Origin: Bradyrhizobium sp.
GTDB lineage: Bacteria; Pseudomonadota; Alphaproteobacteria; Rhizobiales; Xanthobacteraceae
DNA length: 60,372 nt
NCBI GenBank assembly: GCA_028290305.1
Contig: JAQGKC010000093.1
Span: 1-60,372, forward strand
Direction of reading: 5' to 3'
Made by a program: the position numbers and the translations under genes. Each line of letters starts with the position of its first letter. Position 1 is the first letter of the stretch. Below, in pieces: positions 50,384 through 58,763 of the stretch. The notes beneath the pieces are model-generated. The model made no database searches, was not told the DNA's origin, and worked only from the letters and a program-made list of their open reading frames with translations.

Positions 50384-51400
50384 ATGAACGGACTTGGCGG
50401 CCTCAACAAATCGCCGGAAGGCGTCGTCATCGGGCTCGTTCAGTTGCAATTGCCCGTCGTGGTGACCGAGGCCGACCTGGCGCGCCAGACCGAGCGCATC
50501 GTTTACATGGTCGGGAAGGCGCGCCGCAATCTGGGCACCATGGATCTCGTGGTATTTCCTGAATACTCCCTGCACGGCCTGTCGATGGACACCGATCCCG
50601 CCATCATGTGCCGTCTCGACGGCACGGAAGTCGCGGCTTTCAAGAAAGCCTGCATCGACAATAAGATCTGGGGCTGCTTTTCCATCATGGAATTCAATCC
50701 CGACGGCAATCCCTATAATTCGGGCCTGATCATCGACGATCACGGCGAGATCAAACTGTATTATCGAAAATTCCACCCGTGGATTCCGGTTGAGCCGTGG
50801 GAGCCCGGCGACATCGGTATTCCCGTGATCGAAGGACCGAAGGGCGCCAAGATCGCACTCATCATCTGCCACGACGGCATGTTTCCGGAGATGGCGCGCG
50901 AGTGCGCTTACAAGGGCGCGGAGATCATGATCCGCACCGCCGGCTACACCGCGCCGATCCGCGATAGCTGGCGTTTCACCAACCAGGCCAATGCGTTCCA
51001 GAACCTGATGGTAACCGCGAATGTCTGCATGTGCGGATCGGATGGTTCGTTCGATTCGATGGGCGAAGGCATGATCGTGAACTTCGATGGCAGCATCATC
51101 GCCCATGGTACGACAGGGCGGGCCGACGAGATCATCACCGCGGAGGTGCGGCCCGATCTGGTGCGTGAGGCACGGATTCACTGGGGCGTTGAGAATAATA
51201 TCTACCAGCTCTGGCACCGCGGCTACGTCGCGGTGAAAGGCGGCGCGATGGATTGTCCCTACACCTTCATGCAGGACATGGTTGCCGGCACCTTCCGGCT
51301 GCCGTGGGAAGATCAGGTCAAGGTGACCGACGGCACATCCTGCGGCTTCCCGGTCCCCACGCGCATCTTCGGGCCACGGACCGCCAAGGCGGCCGAGTAA
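50384..51400 (+). CDS. amiF: Formamidase (AmiF type, nitrilase superfamily)
   Basis: 338 residues, the size of Helicobacter AmiF (334), and similar along its whole length: GLVQLQLPVVV, VVFPEYSLHGL (catalytic Glu), YRKFHPWIPVEPWEPGD (catalytic Lys), ICHDGMFPE (catalytic Cys near residue 166), WGVENNIYQLWHRGYVA and LPWEDQVKVTDG. It hydrolyses formamide to formate and ammonia. ATG 50384 has an excellent AGGAG site. The product fits a nitrogen-scavenging region; formamide can come from cyanide, histidine or triazine breakdown. Confidence 0.93.
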   Translation: MNGLGGLNKSPEGVVIGLVQLQLPVVVTEADLARQTERIVYMVGKARRNLGTMDLVVFPEYSLHGLSMDTDPAIMCRLDGTEVAAFKKACIDNKIWGCFSIMEFNPDGNPYNSGLIIDDHGEIKLYYRKFHPWIPVEPWEPGDIGIPVIEGPKGAKIALIICHDGMFPEMARECAYKGAEIMIRTAGYTAPIRDSWRFTNQANAFQNLMVTANVCMCGSDGSFDSMGEGMIVNFDGSIIAHGTTGRADEIITAEVRPDLVREARIHWGVENNIYQLWHRGYVAVKGGAMDCPYTFMQDMVAGTFRLPWEDQVKVTDGTSCGFPVPTRIFGPRTAKAAE

Positions 51401-51435
51401 CTGTCAGCGTCGCGCCCGCTGGCATTTCGCCGTTG

Positions 51436-52689
51436 TTAAGCGCTCGGCGCTGAGGCCTGGTTTCCTCGCGGATGAAGCTGCGGACGCGGCCGGGTGAAAG
51501 ACGGATGACCGCGCTTGATGCCCCAAAGCGGCTGCGCGAGCGTTGCAATTGCTTCAGCGGGGTTGCCTGCATCCAGACAGACGAGGTCGGCCGGTCCTCC
51601 GACCGCGATGCCATAATCTTCCAGGCGCATCAGCCGCGCCGCCGCACCGGTGATCATGTCGAGGCATCCGGCGAGGTCGGCGGGCCGCGACACGTGACAG
51701 ACATTGGCATAGAGGTTCGCCATCCGGATCAACGAGCGGTCCCCATAAGGCGTGAACGGGTTCAAGACGTTGTTGGTCGAGATCGAGCAGGTTACTCCCG
51801 CCTTCCGCAACGGCTCCGCCGTCACGACGCCGCGCGGAACCGCATGGTCGTGGCTGCGGCCCATCAAGTGGAGGTCGGTTGACGGCAATATCGTCACGGC
51901 GACGCCGGCGCTGGCCAACTGCGCCGCGATGGCGCCAAAACGGTCCGGCGGCAGCAACGACATCTGGGTTGCATGTCCGACCGCGACCCGGCCGCCCCAG
52001 CCGAATTCCTCGGTCTTGCGGCAGACATATTCGATCTGCATCCCCTGCGTGGTCTCGGCGAGGTCAAGATGCATGTCGATTTCGGCGTCGAAATCGCGCG
52101 CGATCGCAAAGATCCGGTCGATCTGGCCACGCGGGTCGGTGTCGAAATACGGAACGGCCCCGATCGCCCGCGCGCCACGGCGCAAGCCTTCGATCAACAG
52201 TTCCTCGGTGCCGGGATTATTGGTGAGCCCCTCCTGCGGGAAAACGCAGAGTTCGACGTCCATCGCCCAGGCGTAGTCGCGCGCGAGCTGTTCGACCGCT
52301 TCGAAGCCGATCATCCCGATGCCAGGATCGAGTTCGACATGGGTGCGCATATGCATCGTGCCTTGCGCGACGCAGCGTTCCAGAGTCCGCTTGCCCCGCG
52401 CGTAAACGTCCTCGACGGTGAAGTTGCGTTTGGCGGCCGCTGTTTCCCGAACGGCTTCGGCGACAGTGCCTTCTTCGATGCGGCAGCGGTCGAGGATACA
52501 GGTCTTGTCGAGATGGATATGCGTCTCGATCATGCCGGGGATCACCAGGCAACCCGCGGCCTTCAGTTCCGGCGCATCCGCTGCGAGAGCCGATGAGATC
52601 GCAGCAATCGTGGCGCCTTGAATGCCGATATCAACGGTTCGCAGCTCATGTCCCTGCAGAATGCAGGCGTCACGAATGATCAAGTCCAT
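51436..52689 (-). CDS. Cytosine-deaminase-like amidohydrolase with altered active-site residues
   Basis: 417 residues of the amidohydrolase superfamily. The metal-site His-x-His is in ETHIHLDKT, another His in MHLDLAETTQG and a third in VAVGHATQM. Compared with E. coli CodA, the HxxE catalytic Glu is replaced (HLDL) and the metal-binding Asp region GHDDV reads STNNV in STNNVLNPFTPYGD. It therefore belongs to a subfamily whose reaction may differ from cytosine deamination. Start ATG 52689 overlaps the stop of the fused transporter gene (TGATG), so it is coupled to an importer that may supply its substrate. Confidence 0.82.
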   Translation of the reverse strand: MDLIIRDACILQGHELRTVDIGIQGATIAAISSALAADAPELKAAGCLVIPGMIETHIHLDKTCILDRCRIEEGTVAEAVRETAAAKRNFTVEDVYARGKRTLERCVAQGTMHMRTHVELDPGIGMIGFEAVEQLARDYAWAMDVELCVFPQEGLTNNPGTEELLIEGLRRGARAIGAVPYFDTDPRGQIDRIFAIARDFDAEIDMHLDLAETTQGMQIEYVCRKTEEFGWGGRVAVGHATQMSLLPPDRFGAIAAQLASAGVAVTILPSTDLHLMGRSHDHAVPRGVVTAEPLRKAGVTCSISTNNVLNPFTPYGDRSLIRMANLYANVCHVSRPADLAGCLDMITGAAARLMRLEDYGIAVGGPADLVCLDAGNPAEAIATLAQPLWGIKRGHPSFTRPRPQLHPRGNQASAPSA

Positions 52690-55121
52690 CAGTTCACCAC
52701 TGCCGGATCGGCACCAAGATAGGCATCGTCCAGCGACGCATCGCGCAACTCCGCAGGCAGGCCCTGCGCCACCACGCGACCACCTGCGAGCACGTAGCCG
52801 CGATCGGCAATGGCAAGCACATGATCTGCCATTTGATCGACGATCAGTAAAGTCATGCCCTCGTTCCGCAGCTGCGTGAACTGTCCGAACAGTTCTGCTG
52901 CGACCGCAGGCGCCAACCCCAGCGACGGTTCGTCCAGGAGGAGGATATCGGGCCGCGCCAGCAGGCCTCGAGCAACGGCAAGCATCTGCTGCTCACCGCC
53001 TGACAGCAGACCCGCTGCGGTGTGAAGACGTGGACGCAACCGGGGAAAGCGATCCAGCATGGTTTCGATCTCGGCAAGCTCGAAGTCGCCGCGGCGTGTC
53101 GCGCCGAGACGAAGGTTCTCGGCAACGGTCAACTGCGGAAATACCTGCCGGCCCTCGGGAATAAGGATCAAGCCGGCACGCGCCACAAGATGTGCCGGAA
53201 GCCGCACAAGATCTACACCGCCAAAGCCGATGGTCCCTTGCACGGGACGGATCAGGCCGCTCAAAGCCTTCATCAACGTCGATTTGCCAGCGCCGTTGGG
53301 GCCGAGCACTGCGATGGTTTCGCCGCGACCCACGCGCAGGCCGACCTGGTCAAGCACTGCAAGAGGTCCATAGCCGGCACTGAGTTCACGCACATCGAGC
53401 AGCGAAGGACCGGCCTCCCGCGGCGTAGCCGCTAGAGCCGGCGTCGTGACACCGAGATAGGCCGCCCTGACCGCCGGATCGGCGCGCACGGCGGCCGGAG
53501 TGCCCGCCGCGATACGACGTCCGGCATCGAGCACCACGATCTCGTCGGAGATCGACATCACAAGCGCCATGTCATGCTCGACGAGCACAACGGCAAGACC
53601 GGCGCGCGCCAGCCGCTGAAGCAGGCCGCCCAGCTTGACCGTGTCGGCGTCATCAAGCCCGGCGGCTGGCTCATCCAGCAGAAGCACGGCGGGCGCGGTG
53701 CCAAGCGCGCGGGCAATCTCGATCAGCCGGCGATCCACATGCGGTAATGCGGCGGCTATTCGGGTCTCCGGTCCGGAATAGCCGACCAGGGAGAGCAGCG
53801 CACGCGCCAGCGCTGTGGACGCCTCACCCCGCCAGGCGCCGCGCAGCAAGCCGAGACGGACATTATCCAGCACGCTCAGATTCCCGAACGGCTGCGCAGT
53901 CTGAAAGGTACGGGCCAGGCCAGCGCACGCGACATCGTGTGCGGGCTGGCCTGTGATCTCGCGACTTCCAACACGTACCGTCCCGGCATCCGGGCGTTGA
54001 AAACCGCTGACGAGATTGAGCAGCGTCGTCTTGCCGGCGCCGTTGGGACCGATCACGCTGGTCACGCGGCCGGGCGGCGCGATCAGATCCACACCCGCGA
54101 CGGCAACGACGCCGCCGAACGCGACACGAACACCTTCGGCCACCAGGCTGCCGCCAGCACCAGCAAGATGGGCCAGAGCAAGGTCGATATCCGTCTGGGG
54201 TCTTGGAGCAGCCTCCCCTCGCATCACAAGACGGGCGATGGCACCTGCAATCCCGCCCGGTGCGGCCCACAGTACGATCAACAACCCAGCGCCGAAAACA
54301 AAAAGGCGGTATTCCGCGAGACCGGCAAGCAGCTCCGGCAGCAGCACAACAACCGCTGACCCAACCAGCGGGCCGAGCGTGCGGCCGGCGCCGCCAAGAA
54401 CCACGACGAGGAGAAACAAGATCGACTGCGAGAACGGAAACGAGCTGGGCGCGATGAATCCGGTCAGCGCCGCCTGCAATCCGCCTGCCAGACCGGCCGT
54501 CACGGCAGCCAACACGAAGGCTGCGGTGCGTACCGGCAATGCGCCTATCCCGATGCTGCGCGCCGCCGCCGGCGCCGAGGCAGTTGCCTGCATCGCCAGG
54601 CCGAGCGGACTTCGCGCGAAGGTGTGAAACCAGGCGAGAGCAATGCCGCAGAATCCGCAAGCCAACAACGCCGTGCCACCCGTACCGAAGGGTGCCGGAA
54701 TGCCGGTGAGACCGCTTGCGCCACCGGTCAGATCCCGCCACTCGACCGAGACGGATTCAACGATGAAGCCGAAAGCAATGGTGACCATTGCCAAATAAGG
54801 ACCCGTGACCCGAAGAGCGGGGATCGAGAGAACCGCCGATATCGCCACGACTAGCAGGACGGCGAGCGGCAAAGCTTCCCAAAAACCCAAACCGGCCTTG
54901 GTCGTGAGGATTCCGACGCCGTAAGCGCCAAGCGCCAGAAACCCGCCTTGGCCGAGCGACACTTCACCGGCGAGACCGAGCAGCACATTCAATCCGACGC
55001 CAACAAGCGCGGTCGTCGCCAGAGTTCCGAGCAGGTAAGCATAATAGCCGGGTGCGAACAGGCAAATTGCAGCGGCACCGCCGACAAGCACCGCGGCGAG
55101 CACGATGATGATGGCTTTCAT
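52689..55121 (-). CDS. Triple fusion LivM-LivG-LivF (permease plus two ATPases)
   Basis: 810 residues from ATG 55121, which overlaps the livH stop (ATGA). Residues ~1-325: LivM permease (LLGLAGEVSLGQGGFLALGA, ALRVTGPYLAMVTIAFGF). Residues ~350-580: LivG ATPase (GPNGAGKTT, GLARTFQTAQPFGNLSVLDN, Walker B LLLDEPAAGLDD, LVEHD), but the ABC signature reads LPHVDRRLIE. Residues ~595-810: LivF ATPase (GPNGAGKST, LSGGEQQ, LLLDEPSLGL). One polypeptide thus carries half the channel and both motors. No frameshift or internal stop is visible and the domains are in order, so it is a true fusion. Confidence 0.92.
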   Translation of the reverse strand: MKAIIIVLAAVLVGGAAAICLFAPGYYAYLLGTLATTALVGVGLNVLLGLAGEVSLGQGGFLALGAYGVGILTTKAGLGFWEALPLAVLLVVAISAVLSIPALRVTGPYLAMVTIAFGFIVESVSVEWRDLTGGASGLTGIPAPFGTGGTALLACGFCGIALAWFHTFARSPLGLAMQATASAPAAARSIGIGALPVRTAAFVLAAVTAGLAGGLQAALTGFIAPSSFPFSQSILFLLVVVLGGAGRTLGPLVGSAVVVLLPELLAGLAEYRLFVFGAGLLIVLWAAPGGIAGAIARLVMRGEAAPRPQTDIDLALAHLAGAGGSLVAEGVRVAFGGVVAVAGVDLIAPPGRVTSVIGPNGAGKTTLLNLVSGFQRPDAGTVRVGSREITGQPAHDVACAGLARTFQTAQPFGNLSVLDNVRLGLLRGAWRGEASTALARALLSLVGYSGPETRIAAALPHVDRRLIEIARALGTAPAVLLLDEPAAGLDDADTVKLGGLLQRLARAGLAVVLVEHDMALVMSISDEIVVLDAGRRIAAGTPAAVRADPAVRAAYLGVTTPALAATPREAGPSLLDVRELSAGYGPLAVLDQVGLRVGRGETIAVLGPNGAGKSTLMKALSGLIRPVQGTIGFGGVDLVRLPAHLVARAGLILIPEGRQVFPQLTVAENLRLGATRRGDFELAEIETMLDRFPRLRPRLHTAAGLLSGGEQQMLAVARGLLARPDILLLDEPSLGLAPAVAAELFGQFTQLRNEGMTLLIVDQMADHVLAIADRGYVLAGGRVVAQGLPAELRDASLDDAYLGADPAVVN

Positions 55122-55987
55122 ACACGCACCTTGGTCCGGCCACTGAACAATCCGGACGGCGCCATTGCAAGGGCTGCGATGACGGCTGTGAAGGTGACGA
55201 TCTGGGTGCTGCCGGAACCCAGCCACGTCGTGGCGCAGGCTTCCACGAGGCCATAGGCCAGTCCGGCGATCACGACACCCCAGGGATTGGTGAGACCGCC
55301 AAGGATCGCGACGGCGAATGCCTTGATGCCGAACAACGTTCCCATGTCATAGGCCACGTTATACAGCGGCGCGATCAGGATCCCGCCGATCCCGGCGAGA
55401 AGAGCTGCAACCGCATAGGTGAGAGCGATGAGCAAGGTCACGTCGATGCTCATCAGTCGTGCGGCATCCGGGTTCTCGACGGCCGCCCGCAGTTTTAGTC
55501 CGAGCCCCGTTCGATGCATGCCCAGATGGACCAGCAAAGCCAGTCCCAATCCGACCGCTGGGATCAAAACCTGCAGCGGAAAGATGCCGATATTACCGAT
55601 GACCCAGGGATCGTCGGCCAAAGCGGATGGAAGGGCTCGCGGCTCCTTGCCGAACAGCGCCATCACCACATTGTCGAGCACGATGCCGAGCGCCACGGTT
55701 GCCATCAGCCAGGAATTCGTGCCGCGCGCGACGAACGGCCGAACGGCGATGCGCTCGACAACCAGGCCCCAGATGGCGCAGACCAGCAAAGCGACGGGCA
55801 CTGCGGCCACCATGGGCCAATGCGCTCCCATCGTCAGAGCATGACATATGACGGCCCCGAGCATCACCGACGAGCCCTGCGCAAAATTCACCGTGCCGGA
55901 GACGGCAAACGTCAGCGTGAAACCAAGCGCGATGAGGCCGTAGATACTGCCGAGACTAAGCCCTGAGACAAGTGCGGTCGCCAGCAT
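55118..55987 (-). CDS. LivH-type ABC permease
   Basis: 289 residues from ATG 55987 (a GTG directly upstream is possible). FAVSGTVNFAQGSSVMLGA and VAILGGLTNPWGVVIAGL are LivH landmarks. Only three bases separate it from the livK stop. It must pair with the LivM part of the triple-fusion protein encoded downstream. Confidence 0.9.
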   Translation of the reverse strand: MLATALVSGLSLGSIYGLIALGFTLTFAVSGTVNFAQGSSVMLGAVICHALTMGAHWPMVAAVPVALLVCAIWGLVVERIAVRPFVARGTNSWLMATVALGIVLDNVVMALFGKEPRALPSALADDPWVIGNIGIFPLQVLIPAVGLGLALLVHLGMHRTGLGLKLRAAVENPDAARLMSIDVTLLIALTYAVAALLAGIGGILIAPLYNVAYDMGTLFGIKAFAVAILGGLTNPWGVVIAGLAYGLVEACATTWLGSGSTQIVTFTAVIAALAMAPSGLFSGRTKVRV

Positions 55988-55990
55988 CAC

Positions 55991-57175
55991 TCAGCCTGTG
56001 ATGGGCTCGATCTGATCTCCATTGTAACGGACCATGACGTAGTCGTTTTCATTCAAGGCGTCGTGGTTCGTATCCGTGAAGGGCTTCGTGTAAGTCTTGA
56101 TCAGTCCCTGGTAGCTGTCGATGTTCAGAAAACCCTCGCGGAGCTTGTCGCCTTCGCTCGAGCCAGCTTTGGCGACTGCGAGCGCAGTCAGTTGCATGGC
56201 ATCATAGGCGTTGGCAACGCCGACCGGCGGCGTGACGTCGCCGGGGCCTTTGATGTCGGGATATTTTGCCATCAACGCTGCGAGCACGCGCTTGCCGACA
56301 TCGTTTTGCGGCCCGAAGAAACTGTAGGTCTGGATGAAATGCACTTTCCCCGCCCAGGATCCGGCAAGTTCGGGGAAGCGCCCTCCCGAGATACCCCAGT
56401 GCGACACCACCGGCACCGACCAGGCAGACCGCTGCAGCGATTTCACGACCTGCGCGCCCGGCGCGGCATTGCCGACCAAGATCACCGCGTCTGCCCCGGC
56501 CTCACGCAGCCGTTGCAGCTGCGGCGTCATGTCGACATCCTTGTCTTCGAATTTTTCCGAACCTGCGAGCTTGATGCCCGCGGCTTCCGCCGCTGCGGTC
56601 AAGCCACCCAGATTGGATTCGCCCCAGCCGTTGTTGACCAGCATCAGGCCCGGCGTTTTGGCGCCGAAGCTGGTCATGGCGTGCTTGATCAGTGCGCGGT
56701 CCACCAGAACGTCGACTGCCGAGACGCGAAACACGTAGTTTGGATTGGTGCCGTTGCGGGTGATGTTTGTCGCCGCAGCCCACACGCCCATGAAGGGCAC
56801 ATGCGCCGCGTTCACCAGCGGGACGATCGCCTGCGAGACGGGACTATCGATGCCGCCGAACAGAATGACGACCCCCTCCTTGTCGATCAGCTCGCGCGCA
56901 GCGGTCTGGCCCTTGGCAGGGTTCGACTCGTCGTCGCGGCGGACCAGCTCAAGCATGCGTCCGCCCAGCACGCCGCCGCGCGCGTTGATCTCGTCGATCG
57001 CGATGGTAAGCCCGCGGGTGATCCCTTCGCCCGACTTTGCGGACTGTCCGGAAAGCGCCGCGACCAAACCGACCTTGACAGGATCTGCTGCCATTGCGGA
57101 GCGGCCGGCGAGGCTACCCAAGGCGAACCCGGCAGGAAGAACAAGGGCTTGGCGGCGCGTTAGACGTGTCGGCAT
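55991..57175 (-). CDS. LivK-type periplasmic substrate-binding protein with twin-arginine-like signal
   Basis: 394 residues. N-terminus MPTRLTRRQALVLPAGFALG carries TRRQAL, a twin-arginine-like signal, cleaved near AMAAD. Mature start PVKVGLVAALSGQSAKSGEG; IDEINARGGVLGGRMLELVRRDDESNP and GGIDSPVSQAIVPL are type 1 binding-protein motifs. First gene of a livK-livH-livMGF-amidohydrolase operon, so the ligand may be an amide, ureide or pyrimidine-like compound used by the amidohydrolase. Confidence 0.9.
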   Translation of the reverse strand: MPTRLTRRQALVLPAGFALGSLAGRSAMAADPVKVGLVAALSGQSAKSGEGITRGLTIAIDEINARGGVLGGRMLELVRRDDESNPAKGQTAARELIDKEGVVILFGGIDSPVSQAIVPLVNAAHVPFMGVWAAATNITRNGTNPNYVFRVSAVDVLVDRALIKHAMTSFGAKTPGLMLVNNGWGESNLGGLTAAAEAAGIKLAGSEKFEDKDVDMTPQLQRLREAGADAVILVGNAAPGAQVVKSLQRSAWSVPVVSHWGISGGRFPELAGSWAGKVHFIQTYSFFGPQNDVGKRVLAALMAKYPDIKGPGDVTPPVGVANAYDAMQLTALAVAKAGSSEGDKLREGFLNIDSYQGLIKTYTKPFTDTNHDALNENDYVMVRYNGDQIEPITG

Positions 57176-57386
57176 TTAAGAAACTCCATTTCTTGAAAAT
57201 TCGACTTCGACGGCCCCTTACGCAACCTTTGACGAGCGTCATTCTTACGACGGGCCAAAGGCTACGGCGCCCTCGACGCCCAAGTCAACGGAAAGCAAAC
57301 GGTATGCCACCAGCGAGGCAATACACGTTGCATTTCAGTACTTTCGCCAAAAGAATCCCGCCGTCTCCGGGCGACAGAGTGATCTC

Positions 57387-57402
57387 TGGCACGCTTGTTG
57401 CC
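57387..57402 (+). promoter_or_regulatory. Sigma-54-type (-24/-12) promoter for dctA
   Basis: TGGCACGCTTGTTGCC, an excellent TGGCACG-N4-TTGC match ending 41 bases before the dctA start. Rhizobial dctA genes are well known to depend on RpoN and the DctB/DctD two-component system, which supports this call; dctB and dctD are not in the window. Confidence 0.8.
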
Positions 57403-57443
57403 CGTTTGTCGTTTGAGATGCCTTGAAGCGAGGGGAGCACTCA

Positions 57444-58763
57444 ATGTCAACCATGACCGCCGCTGCGACCGATACGCGAAAGCCGCTGTACACCTCGCTG
57501 TTTGTTCAGGTCATTGCGGCGCTTGTGCTGGGGATCGTGCTCGGCATGGCCACGCCCGACTTTGCCGTTAGCCTCAAGATTTTCAGTGACGCTTTTTTGA
57601 AGCTGATTTCGATGATCGTCGCACCTATCGTGTTCTGCGTGGTCGTCCATGGCATCGCCGGCGCTGGCGACCTCAAAAAAGTCGGTCGGGTCGGGGTCAA
57701 GGCGCTGGTCTATTTCGAGGCGATGACCACCGTCGCGCTGGTCGTCGGCCTCGTGCTCGCTTATTTGTTTGGCCCGGGCCACGGCATGAACATCGATCCG
57801 TCGACGCTCGATGCCAAGGCGCTCAATACCTACGCCGACAATGCACACAAGCTGCAGGGCGGCGGCATCGGCAGTTTTCTCCTCAACATCATCCCGACGA
57901 CCTCATTTGACGCGCTGGCGCGCAACGACGTGCTGCAGGTGCTGTTCTTCGCGATCATCTTCGGCGTCAGCCTCGCCCTTGTCGGCGGCGAAAAGGGCGA
58001 GCGCATCGGCTCGTTGATCGATGCCGTATCGACCGTGCTGTTCCGGGCGATGGGGCTGATCGTACGTCTCGCGCCGCTCGGCGTGCTCGGTGCGGTAGCC
58101 TACACGGTCGGAAAATATGGCGTCGGCTCGCTCAAGCAATTGATCTCGCTGGTCGCCCTGTTCTACCTCTCGCTTGCGATCTTCGTTCTCGGTGTGCTCG
58201 GCGGCGTGATGGCGCTTGCCGGACTGAACATCCTGAAATTTCTGGCCTATCTGCGCGAGGAACTGACGATCGTTCTCGCCACCGCCTCGTCGGACGCGGT
58301 GCTCCCACAGATCATGCGCAAGCTGGAGCGGCTCGGCGTGAAGGACCCGGTCGTCGGACTTGTGATCCCCACCGGCTATTCCTTCAACCTCGATGCATTC
58401 TCGATCTATCTGACGCTGGCCGTCGTTTTCATCGCGCAGGCGACCAACACACCACTATCGTTCGGCGATCTGCTGCTGGTGCTCGGCGTATCCCTGGTCA
58501 CGTCAAAGGGTGCGCACGGCGTTCCCGGTTCCGCCATCGTGATCCTGGCGGCGACATTGAACGCGGTGCCCAGCATTCCCGCGATCGGTCTCGTGCTGGT
58601 GCTGTCGGTCGACTGGTTCATCGGCATGGCCCGCGCGCTCGGCAATCTGATCGGCAACTGCGTCGCCACCGTCGTCGTCGCCGCATGGGAAGGCGATCTC
58701 GATCGCGACAAGGCAAGGCAGGTTCTCGATGGCGTCGAACTGGTCGACGTCACCGCGGGCTGA
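57444..58763 (+). CDS. dctA: C4-dicarboxylate transporter
   Basis: 439 residues of the DAACS family. ATG 57444 has GGGGAG six bases upstream; an in-frame TTG further up is unlikely. Landmarks: YTSLFVQVIAALVLGIVLG, KLISMIVAPIVFCVVVHGIA, TASSDAVLPQIMRKLERLGV (hairpin-1 serine-rich loop), VIPTGYSFNLDAFSIYL and SLVTSKGAHGVPGSAIVIL. It imports succinate, fumarate and malate, the carbon source supplied by plants in symbiosis. Its stop codon abuts that of the convergent gene with no base between. Confidence 0.94.
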   Translation: MSTMTAAATDTRKPLYTSLFVQVIAALVLGIVLGMATPDFAVSLKIFSDAFLKLISMIVAPIVFCVVVHGIAGAGDLKKVGRVGVKALVYFEAMTTVALVVGLVLAYLFGPGHGMNIDPSTLDAKALNTYADNAHKLQGGGIGSFLLNIIPTTSFDALARNDVLQVLFFAIIFGVSLALVGGEKGERIGSLIDAVSTVLFRAMGLIVRLAPLGVLGAVAYTVGKYGVGSLKQLISLVALFYLSLAIFVLGVLGGVMALAGLNILKFLAYLREELTIVLATASSDAVLPQIMRKLERLGVKDPVVGLVIPTGYSFNLDAFSIYLTLAVVFIAQATNTPLSFGDLLLVLGVSLVTSKGAHGVPGSAIVILAATLNAVPSIPAIGLVLVLSVDWFIGMARALGNLIGNCVATVVVAAWEGDLDRDKARQVLDGVELVDVTAG

